DNA of 64,000 nucleotides from Amycolatopsis bartoniae. Its GTDB lineage: Bacteria; Actinomycetota; Actinomycetes; Mycobacteriales; Pseudonocardiaceae. Made by a program: the position numbers and the translations under genes. The DNA lies in NCBI RefSeq assembly GCF_014191255.1, contig NZ_JACHWH010000004.1, positions 62,001 through 126,000 on the forward strand, in the 5' to 3' direction. How positions within the stretch are numbered: position 1 is the stretch's first letter; each line of letters begins with the position of its first letter. The notes under the pieces were generated by a model, which searched no databases, was not told the origin of the DNA, and saw nothing but the letters and a program-made list of their open reading frames with translations. Below, piece by piece: positions 33,350 through 41,359 of this stretch.

Positions 33350-34735
33350 TCAGCCGCGGCGGCGTTCGGCGTAGCGGTCGAGCACCCTGGCGGTCAGCGG
33401 TTCCGCGGCGCCGAGGTAGCCCACCGGGTCGAACAGCGGCGCCAGGTGCCCGTCGGGCAGCAGCCCGGCCAGCCGCGGGTCCTGCCGCGCGAGGTCGGCG
33501 AACGCCGTTCCCGTGTCGTCCGCGTCCACCGCCACCTCGGTCAGCAGACTCTTCGCGCGTGCCTTGCCCACCAGCGGGGCGAGCGCGACGTTGAGCCGTT
33601 CCGCCAGGATCGCGCCGCCCGTGCGGGCCAGGTTCTCGGCCATCCGCTCCGGGTGCACCACGAGTCCGGCGCACAGCTGCGCCGCGGTGTGCGTGGCGCC
33701 GCCGGTGAGCCGCAGCGCCTCGGCCAGCGGCTGCCACTCGGTGTGCCACGCGCCGGCGGGCCGCTCGTCCTCGGCGAGCATGCACTCGGCGAGCACCGCG
33801 GCCAGCGCGGGCACCTGCCGGGCCGCGGACAGGATCATCGTGGCCAGCACGGGATTGCGCTTCTGCGGCATCGCCGAGGACGCGCCGCGTCCGGCCTCGA
33901 ACGGTTCGGACAGCTCGCCGATCTCCGTGCGGCACATCAGTTGCACGTCGAGCGCGAGCTTGCCGAGCGCCCCGGTGACGAACTGGAGCACCGCGGCCAG
34001 GTCGGCGATCGGCGTGCGGGCGGTGTGCCAGCTGGTGACCGGCTCCGCCAGTCCCAGCTCGGCCGCCATCGGGGCCAGCAGCTCGACCCCGCCGTCCTGC
34101 AGTGGAAACCCGGACTGCCCGTCGATTCCCGCGTAGGCCGCGTACGCCGCCAGTGTGCCGGCCGCCCCGCCGAGCGAGACGGGCAGCTCCAGCCGCTGCA
34201 CGCGGTCCTGCGCGTCGAGCACCAGCTGCAGCCAGGTCGCCGCCTTGAGCCCGAACGTCGTCGGCACCGCGTGCTGGGTGAGCGTGCGCCCCGCGAGCAG
34301 TGTGCCCACGTGGTCCTCGGCCAAGCCGGCCAGCGCGTCCGCGACCAGGTCCAGGTCGGCCTCGACCACGCCCAGCGCCCGCCGGGCCACCAGCATCGCG
34401 GCGGTGTCGAGGATGTCCTGGCTGGTGCCGCCGCGGTGCACGTACTCCGCGGCGGACGGCTCGCGCCGGGCCACCTCCCTGGTGAACGCCGGTACCAGTG
34501 CCACCACGGGGTTGGCCGCGGCCCGCGCCGCCACCGCGAGCTCGGTGATGTCGAGCCGGGCGTGCCCGGCGGCCCAGGTGATCGCCTCCGCGGCGGCGGC
34601 CGGGATCAGCCCGAGCGAAGCCTGTGCGCGGGCGAGCCCGGCCTCGGCCTCCAGCATCGCGCGCAACCACGCCTCGTCGTCGGTCAGCGACTCCACCGGC
34701 GTGCCTGCCCACACCGGGGCGAGCAGGCCGCTCAA
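33350..34735 (-). CDS. Aspartase/fumarase-superfamily lyase, candidate nitrosuccinate lyase (CreD/FzmL-like)
   Basis: A 461-residue lyase closer to 3-carboxymuconate cycloisomerase (PcaB) than to PurB. Landmarks are EYVHRGGTSQDILDTA, AGRTLTQHAVPTTFGLKAA with the catalytic His, and the signature loop GASSAMPQKRNPV. CreD-type enzymes of this branch eliminate nitrous acid from nitrosuccinate, giving fumarate. The start is TTG at 34735, which overlaps the TGA of the KAS III-like gene as TTGA; a GTG nine codons in is the alternative. It is followed by the FAD oxygenase after 20 bases. Confidence 0.85.
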   Translation of the reverse strand: MSGLLAPVWAGTPVESLTDDEAWLRAMLEAEAGLARAQASLGLIPAAAAEAITWAAGHARLDITELAVAARAAANPVVALVPAFTREVARREPSAAEYVHRGGTSQDILDTAAMLVARRALGVVEADLDLVADALAGLAEDHVGTLLAGRTLTQHAVPTTFGLKAATWLQLVLDAQDRVQRLELPVSLGGAAGTLAAYAAYAGIDGQSGFPLQDGGVELLAPMAAELGLAEPVTSWHTARTPIADLAAVLQFVTGALGKLALDVQLMCRTEIGELSEPFEAGRGASSAMPQKRNPVLATMILSAARQVPALAAVLAECMLAEDERPAGAWHTEWQPLAEALRLTGGATHTAAQLCAGLVVHPERMAENLARTGGAILAERLNVALAPLVGKARAKSLLTEVAVDADDTGTAFADLARQDPRLAGLLPDGHLAPLFDPVGYLGAAEPLTARVLDRYAERRRG

Positions 34736-35757
34736 GGCGCCTGGACGATCTCGACGACGGCGCAGGCGGCCTCCATCCCGGGTGCGCCACCGACCAGCAG
34801 CACCTTGTCCCCCGGCACGACCTGGCCGGTGCGCCACACGTGCTCGAGGCCGCGGATCATGTCGACCGGTCCGGCGTGCCCGTGCCGCCGCGTGAAGTCC
34901 CAGATCCCGTGCGACTCCTCGACGCCGATCGGGTCGAGGAACACGTCGCGCAGACCCTGCCAGGTGAAACCGTCGTGGACGACCCTGGCGATCCGCTCCA
35001 GCGACGTGTCCGCCTCGTCCATCGCGGTCTTCGCGGCTTCGATCATCACGCCGCCGAAGTCGCCCATCGGCGGGAGCGTGCCCTCCACCATCTGCTGCCC
35101 GAACCGCGCCCAGCGCTCGTCGAAGTTCAGCGCCTTCCCGACCGTGAGGCTCGGCGGGAAGATGTTCTCCCCCGCGCGGTCGCGCAGTTCGAGCTCGGGG
35201 TCGGACACCGCGTGCACGGACAACAGCCGGGCGAAGCCGGGCTTCTTCGACAGCACCAGCGCACCACCGCCGTCGGCCAGCACGAACAGGGTGGTGGCGC
35301 GCCACCGGTCCACCGCGGGCGTACCGAAGTTGTCGCCCGCGGTCAGCAGCACCGAGACCCGGTTCGGGTCCGCCTGGAGGAAGCAGGTGGCCAGGTGCAG
35401 CGTCGCGAAGGAACCAAGGCAGCCGTTGTGCACCTCGATCGAGGTGACGGGCTGGTTCACGGTGTTGCGGTTGATGTAGTGCTGGGCGGACCAGCCGTCA
35501 GGGCCTTGCGGGTGCACGTTGGTGTGGAACACGCCGCCGAACTCCGCCGGCGCGCGCCCGGCCTGCTCCAGCGCCCGCTGCGCGGCCTCGACCGCAAGGT
35601 CGGGAGCCGGGCGCGTGCCCGCCACGGTGATCGACAGCAGCCGGCTCTGCTCGCGTTCCTCCGCTCCGTACCACCCGCGGTCGACCGCGTCGGCCGTCTC
35701 GACGAAGTCGGTGTCCGCGGTACCGATACCCGCGAAGAAGACGTCGTTGACCTTCAC
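34732..35757 (-). CDS. KAS III-like acyltransferase/ketosynthase with altered catalytic Asn
   Basis: Thiolase-fold protein (341 aa) related to FabH. The nucleophile Cys113 sits in EVHNGCLGSFATLH and His261 in VVHDGFTWQG. The place of the usual Asn (GNTS/GNTG) reads GHAG with His294, so decarboxylative condensation may be lost and acyl transfer to another nucleophile is possible. GTG 35757 is preferred (GGGAG upstream) over GTG 35766. It heads the hydrazine-cassette operon and is divergent from the carrier-protein gene. Transfer of an acyl or aryl group from the ACP to a hydrazine nitrogen would fit, but is speculation. Confidence 0.82.
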   Translation of the reverse strand: MKVNDVFFAGIGTADTDFVETADAVDRGWYGAEEREQSRLLSITVAGTRPAPDLAVEAAQRALEQAGRAPAEFGGVFHTNVHPQGPDGWSAQHYINRNTVNQPVTSIEVHNGCLGSFATLHLATCFLQADPNRVSVLLTAGDNFGTPAVDRWRATTLFVLADGGGALVLSKKPGFARLLSVHAVSDPELELRDRAGENIFPPSLTVGKALNFDERWARFGQQMVEGTLPPMGDFGGVMIEAAKTAMDEADTSLERIARVVHDGFTWQGLRDVFLDPIGVEESHGIWDFTRRHGHAGPVDMIRGLEHVWRTGQVVPGDKVLLVGGAPGMEAACAVVEIVQAP

Positions 35758-36008
35758 TGGATTCACTCCCGGTTTTCGAGGAAATCGTGCTGGGTCGGAC
35801 CCGGCGGGCGCGGCCGGTCACCGGTTCCCGACGCTAGCGCCGGATCCCTATACTTCCGGCGCCCCGGCCGACAACAACGGTTAAACGGCCTTCCCGGCCG
35901 CGATGCCGAACAGTTTTCCCGATGGTTAGGCGGCATTTGCCGCTCGTGTGAGCACGACGGGTCATGCTGCCCGCGACGAACACCTCGCACTCCCCAGGAG
36001 GAACGCCC
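35758..36008. promoter_or_regulatory. Divergent promoter region, KAS III operon / carrier protein
   Basis: 251 bases that must hold the promoter of the nine-gene minus-strand operon and that of the carrier-protein gene. The AGGAGG at 35996-36001 is the ribosome-binding site for the latter. An A/T-richer patch lies at 35876-35945. No clear palindrome or consensus hexamer pair was found. Confidence 0.45.
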
Positions 36009-36263
36009 GTGGTGGACATCCCGACGTTCGAAGAAATGCGGGAAACGGTCGCGGAACTGGTCGGGGCCGACCCCGCCGCGATCACCCCGGAGACCGACCT
36101 GCTGGAGCTCGGAGTCACCTCGCTGGGCATGATGCGGCTGGTGAACCGCTTCCGCCGCGCCGGGCTGGCGGTCGAGTTCCGCGTGCTGTCGGCCGAACCC
36201 ACGCTCGGGGCGTGGCTGCGGCACGTGGCGGCCGTCGCCGCCGACGTCACGGCTCGAACTTGA
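36009..36263 (+). CDS. Free-standing acyl/aryl carrier protein
   Basis: An 84-residue phosphopantetheine carrier. The LLELGVTSLGMMRLVNRF motif places the modified Ser at 38. Following residues (VEFRVLSAEPTLGAWLRHV) fit helices III and IV of PCP/ArCP-type carriers better than fatty-acid ACP. The start is GTG 36009 with AGGAGG seven bases upstream. It overlaps the convergent response-regulator gene by 17 bases. With the aryl-AMP ligase at 41592 and the KAS III-like gene it forms a plausible loading set. Confidence 0.88.
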   Translation: MVDIPTFEEMRETVAELVGADPAAITPETDLLELGVTSLGMMRLVNRFRRAGLAVEFRVLSAEPTLGAWLRHVAAVAADVTART

Positions 36264-36954
36264 AACCGAGACCGCGGACGGTGAGCAGGTGCCGCGGATG
36301 GGCGGGGTCCCGCTCGACCTTCGCCCGCAACCGTCCGATATGGACGTCCAGGGTCTTCGTGTCGCCCACGTAGTCGGCACCCCAGACCCGGCCGATCAGC
36401 TTCGCGCGCGTGAGCATCCGGCCGGGGCTGCGCAGCAGGCACTCCAGCAGCTCGAACTCCTTGAGCGGGATGTGCACCTCCTCGCCGTGCACGGTGACCA
36501 CGTGCCGGTCGGCGTCGATCCGCACCGGCCCGGCGGCCAGCACCTCGGCCGGCGGTTCGGGATCCGGCGGCGGTTCGGGGTGGTCCGGCTCCAGCCGCCC
36601 GCGCCGCAGCACCGCGCGCATCCGCGCGACCAGCTCGCGCACGGAGTAGGGCTTGGTGACGTAGTCGTCCGCACCGAGTTCGAGGCTCACGATCTTGTCG
36701 ACCTCGTTGTCGCGCGCGGAGACGACGATGACCGGCACCCCGGAGCCCGCCCGCAGCCTGCGGCACAGGTCGGTACCGGGCATGCCCGGCAGGATCAGGT
36801 CCAGCAGCACGATGTCCGCGCCGCGGCGGTCGAACTCGGTGAGGCCGGTGGGGCCGTCGGTGGTCACGACGGTGCTGAACCCGTGATCGCGCAGCGACGA
36901 GGCCAGCGAGTCGGCGCTGGCGGTCTCGTGATCGACGATCAGGACCCTGGTCAT
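36247..36954 (-). CDS. RegX3-like orphan response regulator
   Basis: OmpR-family regulator (235 aa) that follows RegX3 closely along its length, including EFDRRGADIVLLDLILPGM, GADDYVTKPYSVRELVARMRAVLRR and VWGADYVGDTKTLDVHIGRLRAKVE. Phospho-acceptor Asp52 and Lys101 are present, but the metal-binding acidic pair is Asp8-His9 instead of Asp/Glu-Asp, so phosphorylation may be weak or altered. There is no kinase gene nearby. ATG 36954 fits the start of the receiver. It is probably a cluster regulator that may tap the phosphate-starvation SenX3 system. Confidence 0.88.
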   Translation of the reverse strand: MTRVLIVDHETASADSLASSLRDHGFSTVVTTDGPTGLTEFDRRGADIVLLDLILPGMPGTDLCRRLRAGSGVPVIVVSARDNEVDKIVSLELGADDYVTKPYSVRELVARMRAVLRRGRLEPDHPEPPPDPEPPAEVLAAGPVRIDADRHVVTVHGEEVHIPLKEFELLECLLRSPGRMLTRAKLIGRVWGADYVGDTKTLDVHIGRLRAKVERDPAHPRHLLTVRGLGFKFEP

Positions 36955-37144
36955 GGTCGGAACGCTCCATCCTCGGGGCGCGGACCCGCGTCCGCGGCGG
37001 TGGGCAGGACACGACCGGCCGCGCGGGAGGGATCCTCCCCTGGCCACGAGCCGGTCGAATCCAGCTAACGGCACCGGGGTGGCGGGAAGATAGGGCGCCG
37101 GAACCAGACTTCGGGCGAAATCTTGCGGTCCCGGTACGAGTGGA
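36955..37144. other. Intergenic region between two minus-strand regulators
   Basis: 190 bases between the end of the PucR-type gene and the start of the RegX3-like gene; it should carry the promoter of the latter. It contains the inverted repeat GCGGAC-CCGC-GTCCGC near 36980-36995. Nothing else could be assigned. Confidence 0.35.
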
Positions 37145-38578
37145 TCAACGTCCGCGGTTCCGGCCCGCCGGGCGCCGCTCCTTCGGGGTACCGCGGCCCG
37201 AGAGCAGTGCCGGTCCCATCCGTTCGGCGAGGTGCAGCGCCAGGTGCAGGCGGAGCTGGTCCTGGCCGATCGGCCTGGACCGCAGCTGCTCGGCCTTCTT
37301 CACGCGGTAGGCCACCGTGTTCTTCGCGATCCGCAGCCGCTCGGCCGTGGCCGTGGTGCTGCGCTCGGAGTCCAGGTAGCACTTGAGTGTCTCGCGCAGC
37401 GTGACCACCGGGCGCTCCTGGTCGGCGAGCCCGCCCAGCTCGCGGCGGACGAACTCGGTCAGCCGCCCGACGTCGCCGCCCATCAGCACGAACAGCTCCA
37501 GCGTGCGGTAGTCGTGGATGTTGCCGGAACCCGCGAGCACGGTGCGGCTCAGGTGCTCCAGCGTCGCCGCCTGCCCGTAGGAACGGCGGAACCCGGCGAC
37601 GCCCTCCGCGGGCAGACCGCCCGCGACGTGCACGTGCCCGCCCGGTAGCGCCGTGGGGTCGAGTTCGCCGAGTTCGGCGGGCAGGCCGTGGACCCGCCCG
37701 CCCCACGCCCACAGCCGCGCCGAGCCCGCGGGCACCAGTAGCGTCGAGGAGCAGCCGGCCTCCCGCAGCAGCCCGGTGGCGACGGTTTCGAGCTCCCGCG
37801 TCCAGTTGCGGGTGTCGTCGTCGCACCACGGGACGGTGTCCTCGTCGTACCAGAGCACCAGGCCGAGGTGGTGCAGCGACAGGTCGTAGCCGAGGTGGCG
37901 GTGGGCGCGCTCGGCGTTCACCCTGGCGCCGTCGAGGATGCCGTGCACCAGCTTCGCGCGCTCGGCGGCCGCGCCGGCGCTCTGGCGCCGCCGCTCGGCC
38001 AGGAACGCGAGGGTGATCTCGTCGCCCAGCAGGCTCATGCTGTGGAACAACGTCGTGGTGATTTCCTGCATGGCGGTCGCGTGCTGCTCCGGCGGGAGGC
38101 CCGTGGCGGCCGCGTGCAGCAGGCGTTCGGTCAACACGGCGTAGAGGTCGTTGAGGGCGTGCAGCCAGCTCTCGGGCGTCGAGCCGTTCGCCAACCGCTC
38201 CCGGACGCACTGGCCCAGCTCGCGGCGGAAGTACCCGGGTACCGGCTCGGCGCGCGCGAGCCGGTACAGCGTCCACGTGACCGTGCCCTCGACGAGCCGT
38301 TTCTCCGCGGGGGAAACGGGATTGTCCGGCGAAGACGAGCAGCTCAGCTGGTCGACGATCAGCTGGGTGGTCTCCGCCGTCCACGCCGCGGCGGCCAGCC
38401 CGGCGTCCGCGACCAGTTCGTCGACCTCGCGGGCACCGGTCAGCACCGATTCGAAGGCGGCCGGATCTGCGGGGTGCAGCAGTTTTGCCCAGAAGTACGT
38501 CGATTTCGATTCTTCCGGGACCTCGCCGGAATCCGGCTCGCGGTTCTCCACAACGGGTGGCGAGCATTCCCGGGTCAT
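37145..38578 (-). CDS. PucR/CdaR-type transcriptional regulator
   Basis: A 477-residue regulator. The N-terminal two-thirds is a sensor region; the middle resembles a GGDEF-like PucR domain, and the C-terminus has the HTH_30 motif LKCYLDSERSTTATAERLRIAKNTVAYRVKKAEQL (split here around the Thr-rich turn). ATG 38578 is firmly supported by GAGGAGG eight bases upstream. It is divergent from the sarcosine-oxidase-like gene. Such regulators often respond to amino-acid or purine-type metabolites; here it is probably a pathway-specific activator. Confidence 0.85.
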   Translation of the reverse strand: MTRECSPPVVENREPDSGEVPEESKSTYFWAKLLHPADPAAFESVLTGAREVDELVADAGLAAAAWTAETTQLIVDQLSCSSSPDNPVSPAEKRLVEGTVTWTLYRLARAEPVPGYFRRELGQCVRERLANGSTPESWLHALNDLYAVLTERLLHAAATGLPPEQHATAMQEITTTLFHSMSLLGDEITLAFLAERRRQSAGAAAERAKLVHGILDGARVNAERAHRHLGYDLSLHHLGLVLWYDEDTVPWCDDDTRNWTRELETVATGLLREAGCSSTLLVPAGSARLWAWGGRVHGLPAELGELDPTALPGGHVHVAGGLPAEGVAGFRRSYGQAATLEHLSRTVLAGSGNIHDYRTLELFVLMGGDVGRLTEFVRRELGGLADQERPVVTLRETLKCYLDSERSTTATAERLRIAKNTVAYRVKKAEQLRSRPIGQDQLRLHLALHLAERMGPALLSGRGTPKERRPAGRNRGR

Positions 38579-38824
38579 GCGCTCGGCCTCCTCACGAATC
38601 GCTCGCGCTGCGCGGCTTTCTGTGGCCCCACAGGGCATCGCCCTCACCGACTGTACGCGGCCGACGCAATAGGCCATCCGCACTTCGCGCTGGGACACAC
38701 ACCGGGGACGGCGGAATCGTGCTATCTTCGGCGGGGTCGAACCCTGTGGGCGCAGGGATTGTTCTACTTTTCCATTTCCCCGTGCCGGTGCCGCAGTGTG
38801 CATCCGGAACGAGGGAGAGACACC
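38579..38824. promoter_or_regulatory. Divergent promoter region, PucR-type regulator / flavin oxidase
   Basis: 246 bases. The inverted repeat CTGTGG-CC-CCACAG is at 38620-38633, close to the regulator start. The half-site CCACAGGG (38628-38635) recurs in opposite orientation as CCCTGTGG at 38742-38749. A TATCTT -10-like element lies near 38723 on the plus strand. These may be sites for the PucR-type protein. Confidence 0.4.
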
Positions 38825-39973
38825 ATGCCGGAATGGGACGCGGAAGTCGCTGTGGTCGGCCTCGGCGCGTGGGGCGCGTCGGCGTTGTGGCGGCTGGCCG
38901 TGCGCGGGATCGACGTCGTCGGCATCGAGCGCTACCGGCTCGGGCATGCGTTCGGCTCGTCGCACGGCGGCAGCCGGATGTTCCGGATCACCTGCCTGGA
39001 GCACCCCGGACTGGTGCCACTGGCGCGTGCGTCACTGCGCCTGTGGCGGGAGCTCGAGGTCGGGTCCGGTCGCGAACTGCTGCGGCAGGTGGGTGGTCTG
39101 CTGATCGGGCCGCCGGACGGGGTGGTCGCCGGCGGCACGCTGCGGGCGGCTTCCCAGCACGGGATCGAGGTCGAGCAGCTCGCCGCCGAGGAGCTGAGAA
39201 AGCGCTTTCCGGCGCACGCGGGGATTTCCGACGACCAGATCGGCGTGTGGGAACCCTCGGCGGGCATCCTGCGTCCGGAGCTGTCGATCCAGGCCGCGGT
39301 CGCGGTGGCCGAACGGGCAGGTGCCCGGGTTCACCTCGACACCGCGGTCAGCGCCGTCGAGTTGGTCGACGGCGGGGCGCAGGTGCACACCCCGCTGCGG
39401 ACGCTGCGGGTGCGCCAGGTCGTGGTGGCGGTCGGCAGCTGGCTGTCCTCGCTGGTGCCCGGCCTGCCGCTGCGCGTGCTGCGGATGCCGATCACCTGGT
39501 ACCGCCCCGAGGACGACCCGCACGCCTTCGCGCTGGAGCAGTTTCCGGTGTTCATGCGCGAACGGGAGAACAACCTGATCCTTTGGGGCAACGGCCGGGA
39601 CGGCGACGAGGGGAACGAGGTCAAGCTCGGCCTGGAGAACCTGCCCGGGGAACCACCGGCGCTCGACCCGGAGACCGACGACCGTTCGGTGGGCCCGGCC
39701 GACTGGGCCGCGCTCAGCGCCGAGCTGGCAACGGCGGTGCCGGGCCTCGAACCGTTGCCCGCCAAGGTGTCGGTCTGCATGTGGGCGCAGACCCCGGACG
39801 GCCAGTTCGTCCTCGGCAGGCCCGGCGGGGACCAGCGGCTCGTTCTCGCGGGAGGCTGCAACGCACACGGGTTCAAGCACGCCACTGGCATCGGCGAGGT
39901 GCTGGCCAGGACGGTCACCGGCGAGCCCGAGCTGTGCGACCTGTCGTTCACCTCGCCGGACCGGTTCGCCTGA
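38825..39973 (+). CDS. Monomeric sarcosine oxidase / N-methyltryptophan oxidase-like flavoenzyme
   Basis: A 382-residue FAD amine oxidase of the MSOX/SolA group. The dinucleotide loop is VVGLGAWGASALWRLA, followed by GSSHGGSRMFRI, which is family specific. Cys318 in SVCMWAQTPDG aligns with the Cys that binds FAD covalently, and CNAHGFKHATGIGE ends the flavin site. ATG 38825 has GAGGGAGAG upstream. The enzyme would oxidise a secondary amine to an imine with oxygen. In an N-N cluster it might dehydrogenate a hydrazine or hydrazide, which is speculation. Confidence 0.9.
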   Translation: MPEWDAEVAVVGLGAWGASALWRLAVRGIDVVGIERYRLGHAFGSSHGGSRMFRITCLEHPGLVPLARASLRLWRELEVGSGRELLRQVGGLLIGPPDGVVAGGTLRAASQHGIEVEQLAAEELRKRFPAHAGISDDQIGVWEPSAGILRPELSIQAAVAVAERAGARVHLDTAVSAVELVDGGAQVHTPLRTLRVRQVVVAVGSWLSSLVPGLPLRVLRMPITWYRPEDDPHAFALEQFPVFMRERENNLILWGNGRDGDEGNEVKLGLENLPGEPPALDPETDDRSVGPADWAALSAELATAVPGLEPLPAKVSVCMWAQTPDGQFVLGRPGGDQRLVLAGGCNAHGFKHATGIGEVLARTVTGEPELCDLSFTSPDRFA

Positions 39974-40297
39974 TGTAGTCCTGTCGGCAAGTAGGAAGAG
40001 CCTATCGCCTGATTGTTGACAACAGGCTCTTCCTACTCGCGACTCAGTGCCGAAACCGCGGCATCACCCGGCCCGCGACGAACACCCGCGCCCGATGAAC
40101 AAAACCGATCACCACTGCGGCGTTCCTGCCGCGATCGACCTTCTTGACCTGCCCACTACCTCTGCCGCCACCCCGCCACCACCGCGAGTCAGCATCCCAG
40201 CCGACCACGCCACTGCAGCCACAAGACGCCAGCCTTGTCGGCAAGTAGGAAGAGCCTATCCTCTGATTGTTGACAACAGGCTCTTCCTACTCGCCAC
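39974..40297. other. Gene-free stretch holding a duplicated hairpin element
   Basis: 324 bases between convergent genes. It contains both copies of a 14-base-stem hairpin and most of a 97-bp direct repeat (listed separately), plus a unique spacer at 40079-40235. A 66-codon open frame on the minus strand here ends in the same RVMPRFRH as the LLM protein only because the repeat copies the end of that gene. Confidence 0.6.
39982..40078. repeat. 97-bp direct repeat, copy 1
   Basis: Matches copy 2 (40236-40332) at 93 of 97 positions. It contains a hairpin with perfect 14-base arms AGTAGGAAGAGCCT (39990-40003) and AGGCTCTTCCTACT (40024-40037) around a 20-base loop, then a copy of the last codons of the LLM gene. 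Copy 1 lies outside that gene and looks like the duplicate. Confidence 0.9.
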
Positions 40298-40332
40298 TCA
40301 GTGCCGAAACCGCGGCATCACCCGGTCCGCGA
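40236..40332. repeat. 97-bp direct repeat, copy 2, including the LLM gene 3' end
   Basis: Holds the second hairpin (arms 40244-40257 and 40278-40291) and runs into the C-terminal codons of the LLM gene. The hairpin is in terminator position for that gene but lacks a T-run. Confidence 0.9.
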
Positions 40333-41359
40333 AGAGCGTCAGCGCTCGGTGGCTGTCCTCGAAGTCCTGGTAGCCGGGGCTGAACTGGAGGCTCACGCAC
40401 AGGTCGGTGCCAAACCACTCGCCGATCGTGGCCACCTGCTCGGCCACCGCCTCCGGCGTCCCGGCGAAGACCTTGTTCTGCCGCAACGACTTCTCGAAGT
40501 CGTACTGCTTCACCTTGTCGATGAACCCCTCGTAGCCGGGGTAGGCCGCCGACCGGGTGGTCGCCCACGCGGCGATCGCGCCGGTCATCTGCTCGATGTA
40601 GTTGGTCTCGAACCGCTCGGCGAGCGCCAGCGCGTGCCCGCCGTCCTCGGCGACGTAGCAGGTGTACTTGATCTGGATGCGGGCCCCGCCCTCCGCGTGT
40701 CCGGCGGCCGCCCACGCCTCGCGGTAGGCGGCGAGCATCTCGGACAGCTGCTCACGGCTGGTCACCGACGGCACCACCTGCAGGTGGTAGCCGGCCGTGC
40801 CCGCCGCCGCGCACGACTCGGGGCTCGTCGCGGACGCGACGAAGATCGGCGGGTGCGGCTGCTGCACGGTCCGCGGCTGCAGCGTCACCGGACCGAACGA
40901 CGAGAACTTGCCGGAGAACACGACGTTCTCCTCCGACCACAGCCTGCGGCACGCCTCGATGCCCTCGTCGAACCGCTCCCGGCTCTCGGCCATCGGCACG
41001 CCGAACCAGTCGAACTCGTCCGGCAGGAACCCGCGGCCGAAGCCGACGTCGAGCCTGCCGCCGGAGAGGTTGTCGAGCATCGCGAGCTTTCCGGCGAGCT
41101 TCAACGGGTGCGTAAAAGCCGGAATGACCGCGCCGGTCGTGATGCGGATCCGGTCGGTGACCGCCGCGACGGCCGTCAGCAACGTGACGGGATCAGGACT
41201 GTAGCCGCCGTAACCGGAACCGTAGTGCTCGACGGTCTGCACGTGCTCGAAACCCCGTTCCTCCGCGAGCCGGGACAGCCGCAGGGTCTCGTCGTAGTAG
41301 TCCCGTGCGCTCTTGCGCCCGGGCTCCATTACCGGGAAGAAGTTCAAGCCGAAATCCAT
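40298..41359 (-). CDS. LLM-class flavin-dependent monooxygenase
   Basis: Luciferase-like TIM-barrel oxidoreductase (353 aa) using reduced FMN. Recognisable blocks are MDFGLNFFPVMEPG, RGFEHVQTVEHYG, LDNLSGGRLDVGFGRGFLPDEF, PIFVASATSPES and FAGTPEAVAEQV. ATG 41359 is set by GGGAGA upstream. No flavin reductase is adjacent. In the cluster it could perform an N- or C-oxygenation; the substrate is unknown. It is divergent from the aryl-AMP ligase operon, and its 3' end lies inside the 97-bp repeat. Confidence 0.9.
   Translation of the reverse strand: MDFGLNFFPVMEPGRKSARDYYDETLRLSRLAEERGFEHVQTVEHYGSGYGGYSPDPVTLLTAVAAVTDRIRITTGAVIPAFTHPLKLAGKLAMLDNLSGGRLDVGFGRGFLPDEFDWFGVPMAESRERFDEGIEACRRLWSEENVVFSGKFSSFGPVTLQPRTVQQPHPPIFVASATSPESCAAAGTAGYHLQVVPSVTSREQLSEMLAAYREAWAAAGHAEGGARIQIKYTCYVAEDGGHALALAERFETNYIEQMTGAIAAWATTRSAAYPGYEGFIDKVKQYDFEKSLRQNKVFAGTPEAVAEQVATIGEWFGTDLCVSLQFSPGYQDFEDSHRALTLFADRVMPRFRH

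Noticed and set aside
40044..40244. 66-codon minus-strand frame ending RVMPRFRH
   Set aside because: Its end matches the LLM protein only because the 97-bp repeat copied that gene's 3' end; the rest comes from the spacer and looks non-coding.
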